Source: Branchiostoma floridae
Taxonomy: Eukaryota > Chordata > Leptocardii > Amphioxiformes > Branchiostomatidae
Assembly: GCF_000003815.2 (NCBI RefSeq)
Contig: NC_049987.1
Span: 18,215,164-18,279,163 of the forward strand
Length of the DNA stretch: 64,000 nt
Direction: 5' to 3'
Shown: piece after piece, positions 27,901 to 39,900 of the stretch
Layout of the letters: each line of letters begins with the position of its first letter
How positions within the stretch are numbered: position 1 is the stretch's first letter
Position numbers and translations under genes: made by a program
Notes under the pieces: generated by a model
Told to the model about the DNA's origin: nothing
Databases searched by the model: none
What the model saw: the letters and a program-made list of their open reading frames with translations, nothing else

Positions 27901-30900
27901 AAGATACTTTGAATCCTAATCTTTTAATCTCTGATTTCCAAAAAATGGCAGTTTAACATGATTGTCGCATTTTCAGCACCAAGGACATGTAAACTTCTTA
28001 CAGAAGGTCAATTTTAGATACTGCTTCAGAACATTTCATTCTTATACAGTCAGGTGTGTGTGTCACATTTAAGTTTTTATAATCATCATATAAACTAAGT
28101 CATCTTTAAAAAGATGCATGTCTGACTTCCTGTGCATCATGCACAATGCAAAAGCTGTACTCTGCCCTCAAGCCTCGACCCACATTTGACTAAACTTAAA
28201 GAGCTCTAGGCATCAGTTATCCTAAGAAAATGAAAACTTCAGATTAGGGGTGGGTACCGTTATAGAAACTTTAGGTCCAGGTCCAGAGGAACAGGTCTAG
28301 GTCCGGACCTGAACCTGGACCTAATTGTTTGTGAATGGGCAATACTCAAAACATCTCGCTACAAAGGAATCTGTCTGGCGGAGTATCCTATCTTCACGTA
28401 AACAATGCTAACTGCCTCTGTTAAGTTAGACCAAGTTTGATTGCAGAACTTGATAAAAATGACTATCAATTCTCACTTATTTGAACGCGTCCTTTGTTTA
28501 CAGATGAGCACAATGGTATTACTGCTTTTGAGCAAAATCCCCCTATGACGAAAGCAGTTCATTTCGTTCAAAGGGGTCAATTGGCCTAGCCTAAATCACT
28601 CAGCTTTTTCTTTCACCACAATTACTTACTGTATGCAGGAATGCGTCTATGTTCATACTGTTCCAGGTAAGAGTGGTGAGTCCAGGCTGGAAGTAGTGCA
28701 GAGTTGCCTCTGTGTGTACCAGGAACAGCTGTTTCATGGGTGCAGGGATCTTACCACACACATCCCTGTATTCCTGCAGACACTGCTCGAGGTGCATCTT
28801 GTAGCTCTTAAACCGATGTTCCTGGTGAAAAAAAGAAAATTAGACGAATGATATAGAGTAAATGCATTTAACAAGCAGCGACACCTGTCCTGCAGTACAA
28901 TGTGAACCAGTCAGAATTGCCCTGAAGAAGGTGACAGATGGTCACCGAAACGTGGGTTTGAATAAAACAGTGGTTGTGTAAAAAGAGTCTTTATTCAGTG
29001 ACGTACCAACCTGATGAAACTATTCACGGATAAATGCATTCAAGTTCGCAGTTATTTACTTTCTGGTTAGCAGGAAAATTGAGTCTTTGCGGTTGTTTTA
29101 AGTTCACGATAGTGCCAAAGACTGTAGTGACATACTATAAGGGGAAAATGCTCGCGATGGTTTAAGTTTGCGGTTAGTTGCCACCGCAAAAACTGTGAAC
29201 ATTTCTGCATTTACAGTAACTTGTTTTGTTTGTTTTAGGGGCATTTTTACATCTAAATGGAAAGAAAACAAAAAAGACCCTTTTTTATACCTGGATTAAA
29301 GTAAAAAATACAACTGGTGCTTTTAATTCTCTTTGCAAATACAGTATAAATTCATTTATTTTTGTGGGAACTTTCTCGCAAAATGGTCAAGAAGTATTTC
29401 ATGTGTTTGAAATTAACAGTCAGTTGAAACAATACTGTAGTGAAGTAGAAAAAATAAAACACATTTTTGGGTGGTATGATTTTGTAAGTATTACAATCTA
29501 TGAAAGATGAAGAAGCAAAACCAATGGGGACATTCCAAGACTTACAGTAACTGTTACTGTATACAGGTCAATAAGCCATTTCACATTCCCTAGTGCACAT
29601 GTGCAGTGGTGATTCTATCTCATCTAAGGTTAAAGTCTAAGGTCCATGGCCATTCTTTAGGTTCCGGTTCGGAATTTCAAGTGACCAGATATCTAAATAG
29701 TCCCTAAGAATAAGACGCAAATCAGAGGTTGTCTCAGTCTATTACTAAGTTTTGGCTCTAGATTTTCCGGCTATCGCTTTAGCAATGTATAATCTTTTAT
29801 AGTTCTCCAAATGCTTGTTGTTCGTAGCGTTTTATGGTGCTGGAGATTTGATCGTGCGGCAAGCATTTCCTGGTATTAGTGCGCGCAATAGCGGTAAAGC
29901 GTTTCGTCGCCTGGTTACCCAGATCGTGCGTTCTATGTGCGATTTGGGTGTTTTAGCGCCATCGGAGCTCGCGGAAAACGTATCGGATTACTTTTCTTCC
30001 TTTTTGCTCAGTATACAGAAGAACTCTTGACCTTCATTGCCATATTAGTTATTATCCCAGGAAAATTCATTTTTTTCCGTGTAGCGGCCTGTAAAAAAAG
30101 CCCCCAAATTAGCAATTTCTGGGTGAAAATTGTATTTTAATGATGGTTTTTACCAAAAATAACATTTCTACAGAAAATGTCAAATGAGTCTGTCGGTCAG
30201 CGACAAGGCACCATTTTCTATCGGAAACATCGAATTGTCCGAAAAACGATGTTTTGAGAAGCGCTAGTGCTTTTTTTAGGACTGTCACAGTCAAATCAGC
30301 CCCGAATCGTAAAAAAAACTCCGAACTAGAACCTTAAACCACAGACTGGGGCCTTAAACTTTCACCTTATGGTACCAGGATGCATCACAACTGAACATGG
30401 GCACAAGGAACTGTGAACTCCCTTATTGTCAGGGGACATTGAGAATATAGATTGGTTTATTGATTCAGTCGGTGAACATTAAAATACATCGCAGATACCT
30501 CTACACAGTAGAAGATGCTGAATTGCGCATTTTAGACACTGTACTTCATACATATGTAAAATCTAGCTTAAGTTTACAAAAATACAGTAACAAGAAATCT
30601 TATTATAGGAATCTAGACTTTACCTGTGCTACAATGTCCTGCACAGACTCAGGCATGGGGATGCCTAACCGCACCATCCACCTGGACTCTTGGATCAGCT
30701 GCAAGATTCTGGGGACAAAAATGTATAAAAATGTCTTAGACTCACAAAATCATTTTTTTTGGCATTTTTAAGCTTTTCTAAAAATATTTTTGGGCTTGGA
30801 TATGATACAAGTTTTATGCAACGTTGATTGGTGCAAGAATGAGTAAATATCTAGCTTTAATTAGGTTTCCCTGAAGAAACTAAAGAAACAATGCTAATTT

Positions 30901-33900
30901 AAAAACTGTTGGTAGACAAAAGAGAGTTGTAGAAAAATGTTATAAACATATTTACAATGTATGTCACGTACATGTACATCCCTTGTTGCATGAATAGTTT
31001 TTAAAGCGCAAAGTCAACACATTCTGAAAATAGTCAGCATATTATGAAAAAAATTATTATTGACATTTGAAGGCCACACTTTGCTTCTCTAACTATTGAT
31101 GGTTGATAAGTTATTGGGATAGTTAGGCTAACTAACCTTTCGTCAGCATTAACCACGATCTCCGCTGTCTGTGGGTGGTGTAAAAGTAGCATGGCCCTAA
31201 GGCCATTCTTGGCTCCGTCTATGTAAGCTTTCCACTGCTGCAGCCACAGTGTCTCAAACGTCACCTGAAACAAATAACTTAGTCAATGTTTAGTATGTGC
31301 ACTCTCTCACTATATTAAGATACAGACTGTAATATCAATTGCATTCTTGCTTTCTTTTCTTTGCTTGCAATGACCAATATTTTACATAATAAAAAGAAAA
31401 CAGGTTTGAAGAGAGAAAAATAAGTGTCTTAAAATTCACAATTCTTACAACTTGTCAAAACTTGAAAAGCTCAAAATCTAGCTGTTTTTTTTTCTTTATT
31501 TTACAAAACAGTCCCTTATCTAGGATATATATGTGATTTTGCAGGTTTAATGAAGTTTTTTGGCAAATGTACAATAGAAAAATACAATTATTAGTTTTTG
31601 GTTTCTTTGCACTTGCAGTTGTGACAGCAATAAAACAAAAATGCAAGTGCCTATTTGTGGGAGTGACACTGAATTACTATTATGAAGATTTAGTCTATAA
31701 TATGAAAAAAAAATCTAACATCTCAAGTTATCACAGACACATAGTAAATCAAAGACCATGACTGACCAGTGTGGTAGCGATCCTGTTGTACAGTTTGACC
31801 ACTCTCTGGAAGTCCTTGAGATGGGTGATGGCCTTGGTGTCACGGAACACCTTCATGGGATCCTCTATGGTGGTCAGTAACTTCCTACACCAGAACACAG
31901 ACCCTGCCACAGGGGGAGCATTTCTGGGGATGGGGGGCTCATCCTGGAAAAAAGAGAAGGGATAGAAAATATTTAGACCTAAAAGACTACACTACTGTGT
32001 GTATTTTTGCCACAATTTATAATGAATGGTACTACTATATATATATGTAATTTCAATGTCTTGAGACACACTTCAATGTTTCTATCTTGGAAACAAGGTG
32101 TAAACAACAATCAAAACCAACATAAAATTACACATGCCCTTCCAGTTACACTACAAGTAGTTTCATGATTTTGTTGTATAGTTTTTCTAGATATGATTTA
32201 TAATTTTCTTCATCCCATTTTTTTTCCAAAAGTACAATTTTTGCTTTGGGTACTCTATTTTCTTTAAATAGGGAGGAATAGATCTGAATTGAAGTTATGA
32301 AAAATCTAGGGACTGAGGTGACCTCTGACCTTTTCTCGTTCGTACTTCTGCTGAACTTGCTCCAGGTCAAGTTCATACTGCTGGAAGGTCTCCACGTATT
32401 TCTCAGCTATGGTGGCTCGGATTCCCTGACGAGCGCCTACTGGTGCAAACCTGAAATAGAGAATAAGATTATTTTTTATTTAATATCATAATGACCCTCC
32501 ATGTATCAATATTGACACTGTCTAAAAAGATCAAAGTTGTCAGTGTCAATAATGAAACGTAATGTCCCAGTCATTTGCAGGCATAGTCTGATCCATAAGC
32601 TTAACTTGTCTTAAGGCTACAGACAGTTTGCGCTACCGTGGGTAGTTTCTATACCAGACTGACTACACTGTCCATACACTGACACACCCGCTATACACTT
32701 TCAGGGGTAGGAGGAACCCCCTGCATCCTTGGTTCAGAAGTCCTCCTAGGAGACGGAAACTCCAAATAACAAACCTGCATTTGCTAGGGCCATGGCAAAC
32801 AATTCTGTCCCTGTGAGCCTTAGTTTGCCAGTAGACAAGAGGGTGGAGAAGGACGTGCACATCCCTGCTTCACCTTAAAAAGTCATGTGCAGGCCAGGCA
32901 GATGGCAAGTAATAACTGTCTGCCTACCAATGTCTTCCAAGACAGATGAATGCAAACAAAAACAACAACACTGGCCATTATTTATAGGCAGAATAATTTG
33001 CCAGGGGAGTTTTGCTACCAGACCAGTTGGCCGGCTGTGCAGCAAGTCTATGGTTCGATGAAAGGCAATAAAACTAAACCGCTCCTTTTCTACACAAAGA
33101 CAGTAGCTTCGGAGTTCAGATCATTTAAGCCATTACTCAATTAACATGCGGTGAAAAGTAAAAGATTATGTGGCGCACCTCTGTAAGATGTTGATGCATT
33201 CGTTAGTCTTCATCTTCCTCTGGAAGGTGGCCTGCAGGTATGCACACATCATGGAGTCTAACAGCTGGGCAGTCTCCTGGAACTGTTGGTACGCCTCCTC
33301 AAATCTAGACATAAGATAAACAAATGTTGACAAATAAATATTTACATCATGGAGTCTAGCATCTGGGCGGTCTCCTGGAACTGTTGGTATGCCTCCTCAA
33401 ACCTAAACACAGGAACATCTTCCAGTTAGAGTGTGTTTACTACTGACAAACACATCAAAAATATTGTTAATGACGTCATTATGTCAATCATTACGGTCAC
33501 ACTTTAGTTATCTTTTCAAACTCTCAAACAAAGTTGGCCCCAGTAGTTCCAAAACAAGCTGCTACAAATGTTAAGGGTTAAACCTACAGTACATATGGCA
33601 GTTCTATCTACTGCTTATCTACTTAAAAATTAAAACGAAATATCCGGACCATGACAAGTGCAAACCTGAAGTTCTGCCAGAAAAAAGGTTAGAGGGTAAA
33701 TAGTTAAATGTTTCCTTTGTTTAGCTGAAACATACCTAGCTATCAAATATCATATAGATCCATTCAGGCAGATTTTCAAAATGTGATACAATTGCTGTAT
33801 CTTTAAAGATCAACAACAGCTGTCCATATCACCTGTCCTTATCTTTGCCCTCCACGTCCAGTAGGGCCGGAGTGTTGACCACCTGAGCAAAGCTGTCAGT

Positions 33901-36900
33901 CATCTGTTCCAGGTACATCTGGATGATGTGGGAGATGCTGGGTCCATCCTCCTCACCCTCATGTCGGGCATACAGGCGAGCTACAAGAAAAGGTCACAGT
34001 TCAAGTCTCGTGACAGTGATGTCAGAATGGCTGAGTGGCTATAGCTAGCTAGAGGTCATACAGGGCTCAAAATACAACCCGCATATGCAGGTTAGTGCAG
34101 GTAAAATTGGAGCTGTGCAGGTATTTCTGGTGTCTACCTGCACCTAAACTGCACTGGTCCATCAACTGCGTTTTAGGCATAAATGTTCTATGGTGAAGGT
34201 GCATGTGTGTATTAGCTGCATTGACTGTTACCACCTATTAAGTATAAAATAATGGTTCCTAAATAATTTCATTCAGTATGATCCATTCTTCATAATTTCA
34301 GAGATAAGTGCAGGTAAATTTGTCTGGTGCATGTAATTTTCAATGCCACCTGCACCAGTGCAGGTATACAGAAAAAAGTATTTCGAGCCCTGTCATGGGT
34401 TTGATTTCTGTTATTCCTGACTTAGACATTATGTACTTAGGAAAGATATTTTCAAAACATGACTTTCCTCACTTCATCCAAGTTAGTGTAACAACTCCTT
34501 ACTGACTTCGATTGGGGATGTAGAAAGCGGTAGGCGAGGGATTGGCTAAATTTTTAAATACTTACTGCCCTAGACACAATTGACAACAACTCAGTGCCCC
34601 TACACTCACTCACTCACTCACTCACTCACACCTCGCTTTAACGTCTGTTGTTCCCCATCCTGTGGGGGTTGGACGTAGCAGCCCTCAAAAAATGATATGG
34701 GACTACCACGGGCCAGTTAAGCTGTACTGGCTGCATATCAAATATAGAAATAAATTTTCTGTAGATGTCTTGCATTTTATAATTGTGTGTAAGCACACTT
34801 GTCATTTACATGTAGCTCTGACTCTGAAAGTACATGGCTAGGGCTGGATACCGGTTCGGCTGGACCGGTTTATACCGGTACAACATCCGGGAACCGAGTC
34901 CAAAAAACCGAAAGTCATGAACCGGTTTTTTTGGACCGAATCTAAAAAAATCAAGAAATCTATTGTATATGGAGATCCCACTATTACTTTGGCAATGAAA
35001 GGCAAAAATACCCATGAATCAAACAAGATTAGCCTACAATAAATTTATATTCGTTGATCTGTGTAACTGTTGCTTCCATTTAAGTCAACAATAAAAATGC
35101 ACTACGAAAAAATAACAAAAAAACAAAACAAATTCAATCACGACACGAGGTACGCACCGAGTTTGAGTGGAAAGTTCCTCAAATATCCTCGTAAATTTTC
35201 ACTCTAAATGAAGAATCAGCGCTCAGAAAAAATAATCATGGGACAAACAACATTTCTTCTTTCTTGTGCATGTGTATTCAATCCATATTTCAGAGTTTGA
35301 AGCGTATCTATGTCGCCTTGAAGAAAGAAACTTCAGCGCCCGACGAAAACAACAAGCCGCCATGTTAGATGTATTGTCAGTATGGTCGCAAGGTGGCGTT
35401 GTTTGGAGTTTTGCTGCGACGTGATTGGCTGAAGTTGCTATATTCTCGCGTGGTTTGGTGAGAACCCACAAGACTTGTCGGGGGATTCAACATGATGGCG
35501 CTTGTTTTTCTCCGGCGGAAAGGTTTCATTCTTCGGGCTACTTATTTTGCGTCTCAAACTCAGAAAAATGGATTGAATACATGCTCATAAGAAGGAAAGA
35601 AATGTTGCTTGTGCCATGATTAATTTTTCTGTGAACTGATTCTTCATTTAGAGTGAAAATTTACGAGGATAGTTGGGGAATTTTCCACTCGAGCTCGATA
35701 TGTACCAACCTCGGCCTCCGCAGAATATTGACAGGGACAGGATCCGGTTCAGGTTCAGGTCCGAACCTGAACCGGATCCTCTGGACCTGAACCTGAACCG
35801 GACCTGATCAAGCAAAAAGGTATCCACCCCTATACATGGCATTTGCACATATGCTATTAGTAATAAGTGAATTTGGCTACTGCATAACAGTAAATTAAAA
35901 TATTATAGCTTTCAAAGACTGACATTTTTTGGCATTGCCTTAGGGGTGGAGCCAATTCTGTTAGTAGGATCTCTTACCCAGATGGTGTGCAGCTTGTTTA
36001 GACACAGCTCTAGACTGTGAGTTCAGTTCATGGATCTCATCAGCAGCGTTGAGAGACATGGCCTCGCTGGCCTCGTGTCCGTGGCCGGGAGAGTCCACGT
36101 TATTCAGCGCCATGCGGGAGCCGGGCATGCTCATTGGTTCTTCCTCCTCCAGCACAGGCATCATTCCATGGGCGCTAGGCACCATGAGGGTCTTCATGGG
36201 GGATGGAGGGTGCTCAGGGGGCCCTGGGATGAAAGGATATGGATTTTTAGAATTTTGTAACTGTTTCAGTATTTGAATTTGCAAAACAAAGCCAGTGAGT
36301 TACAGTGTTTTGTACATGACAGTTAACCTATACAGTAGATACCATTTAATTGCACACCTTCTTGGCCACCCAGACTCCACTGGCCTCTACTGTACTATCA
36401 ATTTCTTTCCTGCATTAGATGGTGCATAAGGCCTTGCCCATCTCTGTTTTGATAGCCTTGGGCCACACAACTTTGTGCAATCGCTACAGCTAATCCACTG
36501 GTAAAATCGTGTGTGCAACAACCATCGTGATTCTCTTTCCCAATGCTGAGTGCTAACTTGAAGCAAAGAAAGCAGCATGTGCTATCTTTAAAGTCTTATA
36601 TTAGTTATAAAGTGTGACTCAGCAGAATCGAACAGACAATTGAATGAAAGGCAAACTCGCTACCAACTCATGTTTGAAAAGCTACATTTTTTCCTTAGAT
36701 CTGAGAAGTGGACAATATTTTCATAAAATCTACTGTGAGCTGTTTTGAACTCTTGTGACGGATGAAGACTTACCGAAGGAGTCTGGAGGGGGTTTTGCTA
36801 CTGATGTAGCATCTGCATTGCTGTCTCTGTCTTCCTCATCTTCCCCTATCAGATCCTCTCTTCTTGGGCGTGGCAGACCACGACATTTCTCCTTCAAGCT

Positions 36901-39900
36901 AAAGGTGGACAAAAAGGAAATTAACGACAAAGCCTAATACTAAAAAAAGACGGTTAATTTCTTTTTCCAATCACCCAATTAATCTATCAATCCTCCATGA
37001 GCATCAAAGATGATACACTGCAGCTGTAGACAATAAATATGTTCTGACCAAATTATAGAGAGATACGGGAACTAAGTTTGATTATATACATGGAAGCATT
37101 ACATGTTAAATCTTTTCAACAACAAAAAATTCTCTCCTTAATCATTTTAAATGCCTTGGTTTTTGTACAAAATGTTTCTCGCATTCTTGTGAAAACAGAA
37201 ACAGCAGCCAGACCTGTGGAACTGCTTGAGAGTGTCAATGACCTCCAGGAACTGCCGGAGCCGCTGACAGAAGGTGTCCAGATGCTGCAGGATGGTGTCT
37301 TCATCAGTGAAGGAGATCCCGTGGGGACCCTCATCTGAAGAAAAGTGAAAGTGATATTGATCCAATTACCTCGCTGAAGACATATTCTTCCACAGGTCGT
37401 AACAGACAAGACAGATGCTACTTGTATGTACAGTATTTAGTGGTGGATAATGAATGTTACGTGGAAATTCCCCTATCTCTTTTCAACTAGCAAGTTGAAC
37501 AGTGGACCTCTCACTGCACTTGCGTCATTACGGGGTTCATTCACTGCGTCACTGTTTTCTTATCTTCTCTGATTTCTTATAATTTAGATATTGCACATGC
37601 AATACGTAAAAGTATGACTTAGAAGACGACAAAATACACAAAAATTACGGGGTTCGTTCACTGCGTCACTGCTTTGTTATCTTCTCTGATTTCTTATAAA
37701 TTAGATATTGCGCAATATGTAAAAGTATAACTTAGAAGACGACAAAATACACAAAAAGTAAGAAAATGGCTTCTTTATTTCTGAAATTCGTTGAGTATCG
37801 TTCGAACCCCGCAGTGACGCAAGCTTGACGCAAGTGCAGTGAGAGGGTACCTTAAGGAGACAGAGCCCCTTCCAATAGCATGCATGACTGAGCCAGTGTC
37901 ACAATAGGAAACAAAGGCATGGCTTCTAGTTCCAGAGGCCGCTCTAATCTTTTAACGAAGAATATTATTGTTTAAATGACATTTATTTTTTGGGGCAGGC
38001 CACAAAATTTATTATATTTTGCTTGTAACATATCGTTATTGTGTTCTATGCAATCTCACACCAATAATTGGTTGAGACCATGGTTGTTATTTTCATAACT
38101 CTTGCATCATCCATATCTATATCTTGCAAAATTCAAGACCATTAACAATATTTGACGGAAGGCATAAATGTTCACGTGACAAACACAGCCAACTCCAAAT
38201 TTCTTGCAGTATGATGAACAGCATATCAACTTAAGAAATTAACTAAAAAAAAACTAATCCAAATTTTCAGTTTACTTCAGTCTGCAATACTTTTTAATGC
38301 ATCTACATTATGTATTTGGATAATTTTTGGCAATGCCTCAGGGGCAAAAACATGTTTGAAACTTTTAAGAGGGATAAGTTACCATTACCGGAGCTGGAAG
38401 TGACTGATGGTGCCTTCTTGGAGGACACACTGGGCTGAAGGGTGGACATGCGGCTGCGGGAGGGACCCCCGATGGAGCGGCGCCCCACCTGGGAGTGGGA
38501 CCGGTGAGAGTGCAGCGAGCTCATGGACGGAAAATGGGACAGGGCGTGGGTTCCTCCGAGGCCATCTCTGTATAAGGAAAAAGAGTAATACTGTGTATCA
38601 AAACAGCAACAAAACCATGTTTCAGTTTCAATGTTCAACCACATTTTGTACATAAAACAATATACAGGGATTCACACCAAAGTTTGCAAGATAAAAAGGA
38701 CCTTAAAAATTTACCATGATGAAATGTTTCATAGTTAGTGAAAGCAAAGCCACTGTAACTCATTTGGTGCTATATCATAATCATAATATCTAATATAACA
38801 CTCACAAACTCACTCACGCTGACGAGCCTGTAACTTATAATAATTTAAGAAAAGGGTGCATGATTGCACTGCTTTTTCAAAGGTGGGATACTTTTTGTAC
38901 AAGATATGTTTTGTCAACAATCATATTTTGGATCTTTCTTGCCCCCCGTCCAAAAATTTTTAATTTATTAGATCCAATAAATGTCGTTGAATGGATATAC
39001 CTACAGCATATATACATGTAGATGGAATGTTAAATTGGTGGTCCAATGTTTGAGGACGACTCAGAGCCACTACTTAGGCTTAGCAAATTATTGAAACAAT
39101 CAAACTAAATTGCAAAAGTATGGGTCTGTGCCTTTGTGAGTTGACCAGTATTAGCTCAGTTCCAAATAAAGAGGAATTATGTTGTGCATTTAACAAACAT
39201 TACCTGATGCTTCTGAGCGAGTCCTTGTAGTGAGAGTACAGCGTCAGACACACGTTCAGTCTCTCACACAGTTTCTCGTCTTCTGGTATGACCAGTCCCA
39301 AGTCTTTGGCACCTTTCTTCTTCTTTGCACCTCCTGAAAACAACATCAGACAACATATAAATACACAATACAATACCGTTCATTCCGTATCACCTGAGCT
39401 ACAAGCCCGACCATGGGTGATCCGACCTATAAACTGAGGGTGATGCAGAATACACCATGTTGTGGCCTGGTATAAAAATTGTTACAACCGTACAGCAATT
39501 CCAACGTCTAATCAGGTATTCACATTTTTGACTCCGCCACACATGCACGGAGTACATTAAAATTATTTGATGGAAGCCTGTGAAATAAAACTTCTAAGCC
39601 TATGTGATACCCAGTCCAGAACACCTGTATCAAACATTATTGCGACCCAGGTATGACATTAAAAGCCATATCACACAGGCTTTAAAGGTGTATCACACAG
39701 GCTTCCAATTTGAATACAGTCCGTACACCGATGTTGAAAATTCAAATAACTGATGTTGGAGTTGCTGTCTTTGGCCATCAGGCGATCCTACCCGCGGCCG
39801 GGCTGGGACATTGGGTGATACAGAATTCTATATCATTGTGTTGTATTATTATACAAGCAGGTAGCCTGGCATGTACAGCGATGTCCTTACCATGTGGAGA

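Noticed and set aside
29815-30140. 71- and 67-codon plus-strand frames in the 29.6-30.4 kb element
   Set aside because: No homology or splice support; they lie inside a probable decayed transposon.
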